A stretch of 64,000 bases of DNA, taken from NCBI GenBank assembly GCA_020633555.1, contig JACKDL010000010.1, positions 1-64,000 on the forward strand, written 5' to 3'. The notes under the pieces were generated by a model. The model was given only the letters and a program-made list of their open reading frames with translations. It ran no database searches and was not told where the DNA came from. The stretch comes from Myxococcales bacterium. Its GTDB lineage: Bacteria > Myxococcota_A > Bradymonadia > UBA7976 > UBA1532. The position numbers were made by a program, and so were the translations under genes. This document shows, piece after piece, positions 18,659 through 28,650 of the stretch (its first letter is position 1; every line of letters begins with the position of its first letter).

Positions 18659-19786
18659 TCAGGCGGCCAGCGCGGCGGCAGGGCTCAGGGCCCACAGGGG
18701 CGCCAGCGCGGCGGCCATGGCCTGCGCCGCGGCCGCGTCGGGCATGCCCACCAGGGCCCGCGCGGCGGGCGCCATCTGGGGGACGTTCAGGGTCGCCGCC
18801 TTGGCCGCCACCGCGGCGTCCAGGGCCGCCCGCTCGGCCGCCGACAGGCCGGCCTCCAGCCAGGCCGCGAGGCGCCAGCTCAGGTGGGCGTGGGCCGCCT
18901 CCTCGGCGGCGATGACGGCCATGGCTTCCGCCACCGCGGGGTCCTGCGCCTGCTGCGCCTGATGGGCCACCACCAGCGCCCCGAAGGTCTCGCCCACGCA
19001 GCCCTCCAGCCGGTTGTCCAGCGCCAGCTCGAAGCGGCTGGGCGTGGGGGTGGGGGCTACCCAGGGCCGCAGGTCGTCGCCGTAGCGCTGCGCCAACGCC
19101 CGCATGGCCTCGGTGTGACGACGCTCGTCCTCGGCGGCAGCCTGGCAGGCGGCCACCAGATCGGCGGGGGCACCCAGGTCTCGCAGGTGCTCGGCCAGCG
19201 CCTCAAAGGCCCCGACCGCCGCGGCTTCGAGCCCCGCCGCGGCCCCCAGCCAGGCGCCCAGATCGGCCACGGTCGCGCCCTCCACGGGCGTGGCGCCCGC
19301 GGGCCTGCGGCCCACGCCGCACCACTCGGGCCAGTAGCACTCCAGCCCGCCGGCCACCACCTGACAGATTGGGTCTGAGTTCCAGCCGCCCCCGCAGTAG
19401 GCGTAACACAGGTCGGCGGACAGCTCGCCCAGCCCGGTCAGGTCGGGCACACAGCCGGGCGGGGCCTCGGGCCGCGCCATGTCCGGGGCCGCCGCGTCGT
19501 CGGGCCCCCCCTCTCCCCCGTCGCCAGAGCCCCCGTCGCCTGCACCCGCGTCGCTCGCGCCCGCGTCCGCCACCGGGCCGGCGTCGGGACCGGCGTCCAG
19601 CCGGCACAGCGGGATCACCTGCTGCTCGGCGGGCGTACAGCCGCCGCCATCGTATGGGGTCTCCGGCGGCCCCCGGTCCTCCGGCTGCGCGTCTCCGGCG
19701 CCCCCCGCGCGCTGCGTTTCGCAGCCGATGCTGCCCGCCAACCCGGCGGCCAGCGCCGCGATCATCACCTGCTCCAGACGGCTCAT
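18659..19786 (-). CDS. Lipoprotein with a ferritin-like (diiron) four-helix domain
   Basis: 375 aa with GGAGGGGGAGACG before ATG 19786. The signal ends at AGSIGC. An Asp/Ala/Gly/Pro linker and a Cys-containing segment (PGCVPDLTG, LCYAYCGGG, LECYWPEWCG) precede a helical domain at about 180-340. Two half-sites of the ferritin type are visible: Glu in VGAFEALAEHL with EDERRH, and Glu in VGETFGALV with AAEEAAH. The four carboxylates and two histidines are those expected for a diiron centre. Ferritin-like domains are normally cytosolic, so an exported lipid-anchored one is unusual. It could oxidise iron or act in redox chemistry at the envelope. Confidence 0.82.
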   Translation of the reverse strand: MSRLEQVMIAALAAGLAGSIGCETQRAGGAGDAQPEDRGPPETPYDGGGCTPAEQQVIPLCRLDAGPDAGPVADAGASDAGAGDGGSGDGGEGGPDDAAAPDMARPEAPPGCVPDLTGLGELSADLCYAYCGGGWNSDPICQVVAGGLECYWPEWCGVGRRPAGATPVEGATVADLGAWLGAAAGLEAAAVGAFEALAEHLRDLGAPADLVAACQAAAEDERRHTEAMRALAQRYGDDLRPWVAPTPTPSRFELALDNRLEGCVGETFGALVVAHQAQQAQDPAVAEAMAVIAAEEAAHAHLSWRLAAWLEAGLSAAERAALDAAVAAKAATLNVPQMAPAARALVGMPDAAAAQAMAAALAPLWALSPAAALAA

Positions 19787-19854
19787 CGTCTCCCCCTCCA
19801 TGGCCGGGCGACCCACCCCTCGGGCCCCCGCGGCCCTCGACCGTAGCGCACCCC

Positions 19855-21189
19855 ATGCAACGCCTCGACCCCTTGTTCGGCCTCACCGCCGCGCACACCA
19901 CCGCCAGACGGGAGCTGGCGGCCGGTCTGACCACCTTCGTCACCATGGCCTACATCCTGTTCGTCAACCCGACGATCCTGGGCTCGGCCGTGCCCGTCCC
20001 CTTCCCGCAGCTCCTCACGGCCACCGCCCTGGCCGCGGCCTTCGGGTCAATCACCATGGGCCTGCTGGCCCGCCACCCCTTCGCGCTGGCCCCCGGCATG
20101 GGCCTGAACGCCTACTTCGCCTTCACGGTGGTGGGCCAGGGGCAGGTGGCCTGGCAGGCGGCGCTGGGCGCGGTGTTCCTGTCGGGGCTGGTGTTCACCG
20201 CGCTCTCCGTCAGCGGAGCCCGCGAGAAGCTGCTGGAGGCCCTGCCGCGGCCCCTGCGGCAGGCCACCGCGGGGGGCATCGGCCTGTTCCTGGCCTTCAT
20301 CGGGCTGAAGAACGCCGGCCTGGTGGTGGCCAACCCGGCCACGCTGGTGGGACTGGGCGATCTGGCGGGCCCCGGGCCGCTGCTCTGCCTGGGTGGCGTT
20401 CTGCTCACGGGCGGCCTGCTGGCCCGGGGGGTGCGCAGCGCCATCCTGGTGGGCATCGCCGCCGTCACGGCCGCGGCCATCCTGCTGGAGCTGCCGGTGT
20501 ACCCCGGCGGGCGGGCCTTCGGGGGCTTCCCCGACGGCGTGGTGGCCGCCCCCGCCTGGCCGGTGGACCTGTGGGGCGCGCTGGACCTGAGCGGCGCCTT
20601 CGAGCTGGGCCTGCTGGGCGTGGTGTTCGTGTTCTTCTTCGTGGACCTGTTCGACACCGCCGGCACCTTCAGCGGCCTGGCCGAAGAGAGCGGGCTGGCC
20701 GACGCCCACGGGCGGCTGCCCCGCACGGGCCGGGCCTTCACCGCCGACGCCCTGGCCACCACCGCTGGCGCCCTGCTGGGCACCAGCACCACCACCGCCT
20801 ACATCGAGAGCGCGGCAGGCATCCAGGCGGGCGGGCGCACCGGGCTCACCGCCGTGGTGGTGGGCCTGCTGTTCCTGGGCAGCGTGGTGTTCTGGCCGCT
20901 GGCCGGCGCCGTGCCCGCCGTGGCCACCGCCCCGGCCTTGGTGGTGGTGGGCGCGCTGATGGTGCGCGGGCTGGCCCGCATCGACTGGGCCGACGTGGCC
21001 GTGGGGCTGCCGGCCTTCCTCACCGCCGTGGCCATGCCGCTGACCTTCAGCATCGCCAACGGCATCGCCCTGGGGCTGGTGAGCTGGGTGGTGATCCACG
21101 CCCTGGCCGGGCGGGCGAAGGGGCTGTCGCCGGTGCTGGTGGGTGTGGCCGTGGTGGTGGTGGCCCGCTACGCCTGGCTGGCGGAGTAA
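19855..21189 (+). CDS. AzgA-type purine (adenine/guanine/hypoxanthine) permease, NCS2 superfamily
   Basis: 444 aa with about 12-14 membrane helices. Signatures are TTFVTMAYILFVNPTILG near the N-terminus, FALAPGMGLNAYFAFTVV (the AzgA GMGLNAYF motif), GGIGLFLAFIGLKNAGLVV and DLFDTAGTFSGLAEESGL. The characteristic LLGTSTTTAYIESAAGIQAGGRTGL loop is also present. It imports purine bases with protons across the inner membrane. It is a single gene 68 nt from the divergent ferritin-like lipoprotein; no purine enzymes are adjacent. Confidence 0.95.
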   Translation: MQRLDPLFGLTAAHTTARRELAAGLTTFVTMAYILFVNPTILGSAVPVPFPQLLTATALAAAFGSITMGLLARHPFALAPGMGLNAYFAFTVVGQGQVAWQAALGAVFLSGLVFTALSVSGAREKLLEALPRPLRQATAGGIGLFLAFIGLKNAGLVVANPATLVGLGDLAGPGPLLCLGGVLLTGGLLARGVRSAILVGIAAVTAAAILLELPVYPGGRAFGGFPDGVVAAPAWPVDLWGALDLSGAFELGLLGVVFVFFFVDLFDTAGTFSGLAEESGLADAHGRLPRTGRAFTADALATTAGALLGTSTTTAYIESAAGIQAGGRTGLTAVVVGLLFLGSVVFWPLAGAVPAVATAPALVVVGALMVRGLARIDWADVAVGLPAFLTAVAMPLTFSIANGIALGLVSWVVIHALAGRAKGLSPVLVGVAVVVVARYAWLAE

Positions 21190-21211
21190 CCCGCAGCAGA
21201 GCCCCTGGCCT

Positions 21212-24200
21212 TCAAGGGCAGGCCTGCAGACAATCCACCTGCCGCACCCCACAGGCCAGCACCGCGCGGTCGGCGCCCTGCAAATCACAGCCGGTGCACT
21301 CGGCCACGCAGGCCACCGCCTGACGACAGGCGCTCGTGCGGGTCCGCCAGGTCAGCCGGCACGACGCCAGGCCCACGGCGCGCTCGGCCTGGCAGGCGTC
21401 GGCGCAGGCGGCCGCGTTCACGGCGCGCTTGCAGCGTCGCTTGCACCCCTCGAACGCGCCCTGCACTCCGGCCCCGCACACCTCCACGTCCGCGGTGGCG
21501 GTGGCCTCGCAGGCCTCGGCGTTCAGGCACGGGGTCTCGGCGCAGCGGGCGGTGGCCTCGCTGGCCCGGGCCTCGCAGTCGGCCTGCCCCGCCGCGCACT
21601 CGGCCCGGCAGGCGTCATCGGCGCAGCGGGCGGCACAGTTGGCCCCCAGCACCGCGCAGCGGGCAGCCCCGCTGGCCTCCACCGCCGCGCACAGCGCCTC
21701 GCGCACCTCGCACCGCCACGGCGTGCAGGTGTCGCCCACGCCGTCGCCGTCGCCGTCCACCTGCGCCGGGTTGGCCCGCTGCGGGCAGTTGTCGACTGCG
21801 TCGCACACCCCGTCCCGATCGGCGTCCGCCGCCGGATCGCCGCCGGGGCAGCGGTCCGCGGGCGGGCAGCCGGGGCCCTCGCAGGGCTCCGCTGGGCAGT
21901 CCCGAGCACAGAACCGCTCCTCCACGTCGCAGCGCGCCAGGCGCCGCTCATGGGCACGGGCGCAGCCGGCCCGACAGCCCTCGTCGGCGCAGGCCAGCGC
22001 GCAGGCCAGCGCCCCCTGCTCGGCCGCCGACACGCAGGCTCGGAAGGTCACGCCGCAGCCGCTCAGGCAGGGGGTGTCGGCGCCGCAGGCCGTGGCCGCC
22101 CGGGCCTCGCCCGCCGCCATGGCGCAGGCCCCCAGGCTGCCCTCCGCCTCTGCCAGGCATGCGGACTGGCAGGCGCCGTCCTCCGCGCCGCAGGCCCCCT
22201 GGCAGTCCCACGCGGTCCGCGCCGCCCGTGCCTCGCAGCGCGCGCGCTCGCCGTCGGCCGCCACGGCGCAGGCGCCGTCGCACTCCAAGGCCGCCAGGCA
22301 GCCCGTCCAGCCCTCGACCGTCGCCGCCAGGCACGCGGCCTGCTCGGCGCCGCAGTCGGCCCTGCAGCCCGCCGCGGCGGCCGCGCAGGCCCGCCGACCC
22401 CGCTCAGCGTCCAGCGCGCAGGCCCGGGCCCCCGCGCCGCAGGTGGGCGCCGCGCAGGTGTCCCCCACGCCGTCCCGATCCCGATCCGCCTGCGCCGGGT
22501 TGGGCAGCTCGCAGTTGTCGCGGTCGTCACACACGGCGTCGCCGTCGGCGTCCTCGCACCCGTCCGGGCTCACCCGCACCTGCTGGCTGGCCTGGGATCG
22601 GCTGCCGTCGCGATCGGTCACGGTCAGCACCACCAGGTAGTCGCCCGCCACCGCGTACTGGTGGTCGACCACCGGGCCGTCCACGGCGGGGCTGCCATCA
22701 CCCAGGCTCCAGCGGCGCAGATCGATGGGATCGTGGCTGGCGCTGGTGTCCGTGAGCCGCACCCGCAGCCCCGGCAAGACCTGCACCTGGAAGGCCGCCT
22801 GCGGCCGGGCGTCGGCCACCCGCACCTGCCCCTGCACCGCCCGCTCGAGCTGGTCCTGCAAGGTCACAAAGGCCGTCACGGGGTACACGCCATCAGCAAC
22901 GTACACGTGGGTGGGCTCGGGCAAGGCGCTGCGGCCCCCGTCGCCGAAGTCCCAGCGCACGGCGGCCACCTGCGGCGCGCCGTCGGGCAGGGTCAGCCCG
23001 AAGCGCAGGGCCTGGCCCTCCACGCCGCCCTCGGGCAGCCGCAGGGCGATGGGGGTGGGCGCCCCCACCTGATCCACCACCGTCACCACCCGGAAGTCCT
23101 CACCCTCCACGCCGCCGGCGCGCGCGCTGCGCAGCCCCACCCGGAAGACGCCGGCCGCGCCGAAGCGCACGGGCGGCGGCGTCAGCGCGTCGCTCGCGGG
23201 CGCCACGCCGGCGAAGTCCCACTGCACGTCCGCGGCCCCCGCCTCGGTGAGCCGCGCGGCGAACTGCACCTCGGCGCCCACCCGCACGGTGGGGTGTACC
23301 CGGGGCCGGTCGATGACCGCCGCGCGGTCCTCGCAGCGGTCCCCCACCCCGTCCAGGTCGCGGTCGGCCTGATCGGCGTTGGCGGTGTTCAGGCAGTTGT
23401 CGAAGGCGTCGATCACGCCGTCGCCGTCGAAGTCGCGGGCGCCGGCGATGGGGCCCAGGCAGCCGTCGCCGGCGTCGGCGGGACACAGGTCAGCCCCGTC
23501 CTGCTGCCCGTCGCCGTCGCCGTCGGCCACGTCGGGCCGGGTGGCGTCGCCGAAGCGGGCGCCGATCTCAGCCCCGTTGGTCAGCCCGTCGCCGTCGGCG
23601 TCCGCGCGGGGATCCAGCAGCGCGGCCGGCAGTTCGGGCCCCAGCAGGGCCACCAGCCGGGCCCGGTAGGCCAGCGCCGGATCCCCGTCGGGGTGTTGCA
23701 GCAGTCGGGCCAGCTCGCGGTCGGTGGTCTGCTCCTGCAGCCGGGCGCGGGGCGCGTAGACCCGCGCCGCCAGGGCGTCCACGTCGGCCAGCGGGCCGCC
23801 GGGCGCCGCCGCCGCCACCAGCCGGGCGTACAGCGCCTCCAAAGGCATGGGCGCCTCGGGCGCCGCGTGGTCGGCGGCCGCGCGCACGGCGTCGGGCGCC
23901 ACCACGCCGGTGAGATCGCCCAGCAGCAGCAGGCTGCCTGGGCCCACGCCCTCCAGGTGCCACGCCGCCACGGCCTCCAGCAGCGCCAGCCGGGCGGCCC
24001 CCGCCTGGTCCAGCCGCAGGGTGCGGGCCACCACCAGCGCCTCGCCCTGGGCCTCGATCCACGCGGCCCGCCAGCGGGCGGGATCGGCCTCATCGATCAC
24101 CGGCTGCGGATCGGGCTCACCGGCCAGCAACGCCTTGATCGCAAACGGGTTCCCCGGCGAGCGCAGCCGCGCCACCAGGGCGGTGTCCAGGGGCACGCGC

Positions 24201-25234
24201 ACGGTGATCTCGCCCTGAGCGTTGGCCAGCGCCCGCGGCGCCAGGGGTCCACCGTCGACGGCGCGCGCCGCCAGCGCCACCCACAAAGCGTCGAACAAGG
24301 TCACCTGCCCCGCCTGCGGCAGGGTCAGCGTGAGCTGCGCCTCGACGGCGCTGCGCCGCCGGGCGGCGGGGAAGGCCTCGCCGTCTTCGGGATCGGTGCC
24401 TCGCCAGCCCTCGTCCGCGTCGGGCCAGCCGTCGCGGTCCGTGTCGCGGGGGGTGTCGCGCGGATCGTCCGGATCACTGCCGCGCAGCCACTCGTCGAAG
24501 TCGCTCCAGCCGTCGCCGTCGCGGTCGCTGATCCCACGATCCGCCCGCAGGGGGTCGCCCCCGTAGGCCAGCTCCACGGCGTCGGGCACGCCGTCGCGAT
24601 CGCCGTCCCGGGCCGCTCCCGCCGCGCGATCGATGCGGATGGTCACGCTGCGCCGCGGGCTCTCCACCCCGGCCTGCACCGCCCAGGCGGTGATCTCGGT
24701 GGGACCCGCGACCACGGGGATCACGCGCTCCAGCTCTGCGCTGCGCCGGGCCACGCCGCCGTCCACCGCCCACGCAAGCTCCACCCGCCCCTGCAGGTTG
24801 GGGTGCGCCGTGGCGCGGATGACCACCTCGACGCTGCCGGGGTAGGTGCCCGTGGCCGGCGAGAGATCAACGCCGGGCGCGTCCACGCCGGCGGTGAACA
24901 ACGGGCCGTCCAGGCCCACCAACGCCACGGCCGGGCCCCGATCCGAGAAGGGCGGCCAGCTATTGCCAGCGTCGTTGATGAGCACCGCGTCGGTGCGGGC
25001 GTCGGCGGGCAGCAGCACCTGGCTGCCGTCGGTGGCGGTCACCTGCACCGCGTCGCCGCTGCGGGCGGTGGCCGTGGTGCGCCCCGCCGCCCCCGAGGTG
25101 AAGCTCTGGGGGGCCTGGCCCTCGGGCAGGTGCCAGATGTCGGCCGCCTCGCCGTCGAACACGGGCGAGGCCAACGCCGGCGCGGGCGCCAGCAGGCCCA
25201 GGGCCAGGAGGCTGAGGATCCACGGCGTGCGCAT
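21212..25234 (-). CDS. Giant exported protein: thrombospondin type-3 repeats, PKD domains, Cys-rich C-terminus
   Basis: 1340 aa with signal peptide MRTPWILSLLALGLLAPAPALA. Residues about 205-270 carry calcium-binding DxDxDG repeats (DGDRDGVPDAVE, DRDGDGWSDFDE, DTDRDGWPDADE). A helical region precedes more TSP3 repeats at about 550-640, then two or three PKD-like domains (VRWDFGDGGRSALPEPTHVY, LRRWSLGDGSPAVDG) up to about 885. Another TSP3 pair and a Cys-rich region then reach the end. In that region cysteines recur in helical CxxxC...C steps, interrupted by one more TSP3 unit (DADRDGVCDAVDNCP). Probably a calcium-stiffened surface or extracellular fibre. It is third in an operon, its ATG overlapping the upstream TGA as TGATG. 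Confidence 0.88.
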   Translation of the reverse strand: MRTPWILSLLALGLLAPAPALASPVFDGEAADIWHLPEGQAPQSFTSGAAGRTTATARSGDAVQVTATDGSQVLLPADARTDAVLINDAGNSWPPFSDRGPAVALVGLDGPLFTAGVDAPGVDLSPATGTYPGSVEVVIRATAHPNLQGRVELAWAVDGGVARRSAELERVIPVVAGPTEITAWAVQAGVESPRRSVTIRIDRAAGAARDGDRDGVPDAVELAYGGDPLRADRGISDRDGDGWSDFDEWLRGSDPDDPRDTPRDTDRDGWPDADEGWRGTDPEDGEAFPAARRRSAVEAQLTLTLPQAGQVTLFDALWVALAARAVDGGPLAPRALANAQGEITVRVPLDTALVARLRSPGNPFAIKALLAGEPDPQPVIDEADPARWRAAWIEAQGEALVVARTLRLDQAGAARLALLEAVAAWHLEGVGPGSLLLLGDLTGVVAPDAVRAAADHAAPEAPMPLEALYARLVAAAAPGGPLADVDALAARVYAPRARLQEQTTDRELARLLQHPDGDPALAYRARLVALLGPELPAALLDPRADADGDGLTNGAEIGARFGDATRPDVADGDGDGQQDGADLCPADAGDGCLGPIAGARDFDGDGVIDAFDNCLNTANADQADRDLDGVGDRCEDRAAVIDRPRVHPTVRVGAEVQFAARLTEAGAADVQWDFAGVAPASDALTPPPVRFGAAGVFRVGLRSARAGGVEGEDFRVVTVVDQVGAPTPIALRLPEGGVEGQALRFGLTLPDGAPQVAAVRWDFGDGGRSALPEPTHVYVADGVYPVTAFVTLQDQLERAVQGQVRVADARPQAAFQVQVLPGLRVRLTDTSASHDPIDLRRWSLGDGSPAVDGPVVDHQYAVAGDYLVVLTVTDRDGSRSQASQQVRVSPDGCEDADGDAVCDDRDNCELPNPAQADRDRDGVGDTCAAPTCGAGARACALDAERGRRACAAAAAGCRADCGAEQAACLAATVEGWTGCLAALECDGACAVAADGERARCEARAARTAWDCQGACGAEDGACQSACLAEAEGSLGACAMAAGEARAATACGADTPCLSGCGVTFRACVSAAEQGALACALACADEGCRAGCARAHERRLARCDVEERFCARDCPAEPCEGPGCPPADRCPGGDPAADADRDGVCDAVDNCPQRANPAQVDGDGDGVGDTCTPWRCEVREALCAAVEASGAARCAVLGANCAARCADDACRAECAAGQADCEARASEATARCAETPCLNAEACEATATADVEVCGAGVQGAFEGCKRRCKRAVNAAACADACQAERAVGLASCRLTWRTRTSACRQAVACVAECTGCDLQGADRAVLACGVRQVDCLQACP

Positions 25235-28200
25235 CACAGCCCCTCCCGGGTGGTCAGCCAGCCCGTGTCGCGGCGGGCGCGCAGCTCGCCGAAGTCGTCG
25301 AAGAACACGAGCTGGTAGCGGTACTGCAGCCCCGCCTGGAAGGGCGCGCGGTCCAGGAACACCAGCGACCGCTCGGGCCACTCATCGCCTTCGGGGAAGC
25401 CCAGCACCCGCAGGTACGGGTCGAAGAACCGCTCGGCGCAACGGGTGGCGTCGTTGGGCCCGCAGCCCGCCACCTGGTTGGTGCGGTTGCAGTCGATGTT
25501 GCGGAACACGCAGCGGCGCTCGCAGAAGGCGCCGTCGATCAGGGGGCTCACCTGCACGAAGTCGCTGGGCGCACCATCGGGCCCGCTGCGGTGCTGGCGG
25601 TAGACCACCACGTTCCCGTGCTGGCCCAGGGCCGCCTGCAGGCGGCCGCACAGCTCGCAGTCCTCGGCCGCCCAGCTCCGGGGCGCGGCGCAGTCGTCCG
25701 CCCCCTCGCAGATCTCCAGCGGCGGCTGCCCATCGATGGTGCACTGGCCCGGGGTCCACACGCTCTGCCCGGCCTGGCCCAGGTAGATGGCCATCAGGCC
25801 GTCGGGCTCGATGAGCCGGGCGGGCAGCTCAGCCAGCACGGGCACCGGCGGCTCGGCGGGCCACGGCAGGTACTCGGGCAAGGGCTCGCCGGGGATGGGC
25901 CGCTCGCCGCACCAGGTGCTGGACCAGGTCGACACGCGGCCGCCGCCGTCGCCGGGCCCCACGCCCACGGTGCGGGCGCGCACGCACCAGATCTCGGGCA
26001 CGTCGCTCAGCGCGGTCAGGCCCACCTCGGCGGTGTGCGGGGCGTCGCGGCCCCCCCGCCCCTCGTGGTCGAAGTAGCCGGTCTGGCGCTGATCGGCCGG
26101 CGCCCCCTGGGCCCACCACTCGGCCAGGATGCCCAGGCCCGGCTGCTCGGCGCTGGACCAGCGCAGGCTGGCCCGGTCGCCGCCGTTGGGGTCGAAGGCC
26201 AGGCCCCGCAGCCGAGGCGCCCGGGGCAGCGCCGCCGCCACCGTCTGCACACAAGGCAGCGGGGTCTCGGTGCTGCGATCGGCGTCGGCGTCCACCACGG
26301 CCACGCCCAGGCACAGCAGATCGTCGCCCAGGCCGCTGGCGTCGAAGGTCCACGGCCAGTCACCGGGGCACACGGTCTGCAGCCGGTAGCCCTCGCCGCC
26401 CAGGCGCAGCATCACCTCGACGCACTGCCGGGGCAGCGGATCGGCGGTCAGCACCACCTGCCCGTCGATGACCACCGTCTCGGGGGTCACCGGCTCCACC
26501 CGCGCCGCGCAGTCGCGCTCCAGCATGGCGGTGAAGCTGCAGGCGCCCCCGTCGGGGTCCAGCGCCCGGTCGATCTGCACCGCGGCCACCCGCTGGCCCT
26601 CGTCGTCCAGGTACTCCACGAACCAGGCGTCGCAGACCTCGGCGGCGGCCAGCAGGTCGCACATGACGCTGTCCGCCCGCGCCACCCGGACGTCGCCCTC
26701 GCGCACCAGGTCGCGCTCGGCGAGGCTCACCAGCCGCACCAGGCCCCCGCCCAGGTCCTCGCGGCGGGCGGCCACGCCCCCCGGCGCCGGCGCCTGCCCC
26801 GGGATGCGGCAGCTCATGCGCGCCCGCGCCGCCAGGCCCGTGCTGTCGATGGCGAACACCCCGGGCGTCGCCCGCGGCAGCTCGTAGGCATACGGCGGGC
26901 AGTGGTTCAGCACGAACTGCTCGGGGTCGGGGCGCGCCGGCTTGTCGGTGCGCGGGAACATGGCTCGCACCGGGGGCCCCAGCGGGCTCACCCGCCCGTT
27001 CGCCCCCACGGCGGCGAGGCGATACCAGAAGACCTCGCCGCGGGCCTGGGCGGGCACGTCGTCGGCGAAGGTCACCAGCCGGCGGCCGCCCTGCACCCGC
27101 ACCTGATCGGCGCGCACGGTGAAGGTGGGCACCGCTTCGGCGCCGGGCGGCTGCCGCGCAGCGTCGCAGGCCAGCCCCGGATCCAGCAGCCTTTCGCCGT
27201 TGGGGCCGCGCTGCGCCACCTGCTCGGCGGCGTCGCTCACGCCGTCGCCGTCGCTGTCCGCGAACCCGGCGGCGATCACGGCATCGTCGAAGCGGTAGAC
27301 CCGGTACTCCCGGGGCGCCAGCGACACCTCGAGGGCCTCGGCGCAGCTCCGCCCGGGCTGAGTGAAGCGCAGCACCCCCTCGAGCGCGGCGGTGTCCAGG
27401 TTGCACCAGGTCCGACCGTCGGCGTGGGCGGCGTGGAAGTTGGCGGGGTCCAGCGCCGGCCACACCAGCGTGGCCTGAGCCCGGCGCTGGTTGCCCTCTT
27501 CGTACACCACCTCGGCCCCCCAGGGGGCCGGCGGGCGGCGGGCGTCGGGCACGGTCACCAGCAGCGAGGCGGTGTCGCCGTACTGCCCCGTCACGTCGAT
27601 GGGCACGATGTGCCAGGTGCGCCGGTCGCCCGGCTTCAGGCCCGCGGCCGCCAGCGCGGCGGCCGTCTCGGTCCACTGGGCGTAGGCGGGGTTCCAGCCC
27701 GTGCGTTGCCCCTCGCGGGCCAGCCCGTCGGCGCCGTCGTCGGGCCGCCCGCCCACCACGATGGGCAGGGCGTTCACCCGCACCAGGCCGGGCAGCTCGG
27801 GCCGCCCCGCGGCGTCCACACGGGCCTGCGCCGCCAGGGCCCGCAGGTCCCGGGGCACGGCCTGCCGCTCGGGGTCGGCGGCCCGGTAGATGTCGTAGCC
27901 CGCGATCATCAGCCCGTTGGCGAAGCGCTCGGCGGCGCCCTCGCCCGGGTGGTCCCAGTCCAGCGCCACCACCCCGTGGGTGCGGGCGCTCTCGGGCGCG
28001 TCGCACCGGTCCAGCTCCACCACCTGTCGGGGCCGGCCCGGCGCAGCCACGTCGCCCGGTCGCCCGCCCAGCTCGATGCGGCCCAGCGGCGCCGTGCGCT
28101 CGCCGTTCACCGCCTGCAGCTCGTACACGGTGGCCGCCCGGGGCGGCTCGGCGTCGATGAACGCCCGGCCCCACGCCCAGGCCAACACGATGTCGTGCCG

Positions 28201-28650
28201 GGCCAGCGTGCGCGCCCACATGCGCAGGCCGTCGTCGGTGGCCGCCGCCCGCAGGCGCGCCGCCACCGAGGCGCCCAGCGTGGCGCCGTCCAGGGGCCGC
28301 GGATCCGCCGCCAGCGCCGCCTGCAGCACCGCCCGGCGGCGCGCGTGCTCGGGCTGGGCGTACACCCGGTCGATCTCGGCCGCAGCGGCCACTTGGCCCA
28401 CATCGCGGCGGAACACCTCGCGCCCGTCCTTCAGCAGCCGGAACGCGGCCACGTCCTCGGGCAGGCGCCCCTCGACCACGCCCCAGCGCAGGTACGCCAC
28501 CGAGCGGTCCAGGCCGGCGCCCGCCAGGCTGCCAGCGGGCCCGATGCGCCCCACCAGGTAGAGCTGCTCACCCTCGCCCGCCCAGGCGGGCGCAGCGCAC
28601 AGGACCAGGGCGGCCATCAACATCAACGCGCGTCGCATGAAGCCACCCAT
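25234..28650 (-). CDS. Large exported protein with fibronectin-III-like modules
   Basis: 1138 aa from ATG 28650, which overlaps the preceding stop as TGATG; MRRALML at 28638 is an alternative. The signal peptide ends near CAAPAWA. Repeated modules of 90-110 residues have FnIII-like content (VALDWDHPGEG ... MIAGYDIYRA; PREYRVYRF-type strands; ASLRWSSAEQPGLGILAEWW), with one EF/TSP3-like loop DSDGDGVSDAAE. Pairs of cysteines (VCDAWF, CEGADDCAAP, CELCGR, CERRCVFRNIDCNR) suggest disulfides. It is the middle gene of the three-gene giant-protein operon and is probably secreted with its neighbours. No enzymatic motif is seen. Confidence 0.83.
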   Translation of the reverse strand: MGGFMRRALMLMAALVLCAAPAWAGEGEQLYLVGRIGPAGSLAGAGLDRSVAYLRWGVVEGRLPEDVAAFRLLKDGREVFRRDVGQVAAAAEIDRVYAQPEHARRRAVLQAALAADPRPLDGATLGASVAARLRAAATDDGLRMWARTLARHDIVLAWAWGRAFIDAEPPRAATVYELQAVNGERTAPLGRIELGGRPGDVAAPGRPRQVVELDRCDAPESARTHGVVALDWDHPGEGAAERFANGLMIAGYDIYRAADPERQAVPRDLRALAAQARVDAAGRPELPGLVRVNALPIVVGGRPDDGADGLAREGQRTGWNPAYAQWTETAAALAAAGLKPGDRRTWHIVPIDVTGQYGDTASLLVTVPDARRPPAPWGAEVVYEEGNQRRAQATLVWPALDPANFHAAHADGRTWCNLDTAALEGVLRFTQPGRSCAEALEVSLAPREYRVYRFDDAVIAAGFADSDGDGVSDAAEQVAQRGPNGERLLDPGLACDAARQPPGAEAVPTFTVRADQVRVQGGRRLVTFADDVPAQARGEVFWYRLAAVGANGRVSPLGPPVRAMFPRTDKPARPDPEQFVLNHCPPYAYELPRATPGVFAIDSTGLAARARMSCRIPGQAPAPGGVAARREDLGGGLVRLVSLAERDLVREGDVRVARADSVMCDLLAAAEVCDAWFVEYLDDEGQRVAAVQIDRALDPDGGACSFTAMLERDCAARVEPVTPETVVIDGQVVLTADPLPRQCVEVMLRLGGEGYRLQTVCPGDWPWTFDASGLGDDLLCLGVAVVDADADRSTETPLPCVQTVAAALPRAPRLRGLAFDPNGGDRASLRWSSAEQPGLGILAEWWAQGAPADQRQTGYFDHEGRGGRDAPHTAEVGLTALSDVPEIWCVRARTVGVGPGDGGGRVSTWSSTWCGERPIPGEPLPEYLPWPAEPPVPVLAELPARLIEPDGLMAIYLGQAGQSVWTPGQCTIDGQPPLEICEGADDCAAPRSWAAEDCELCGRLQAALGQHGNVVVYRQHRSGPDGAPSDFVQVSPLIDGAFCERRCVFRNIDCNRTNQVAGCGPNDATRCAERFFDPYLRVLGFPEGDEWPERSLVFLDRAPFQAGLQYRYQLVFFDDFGELRARRDTGWLTTREGL

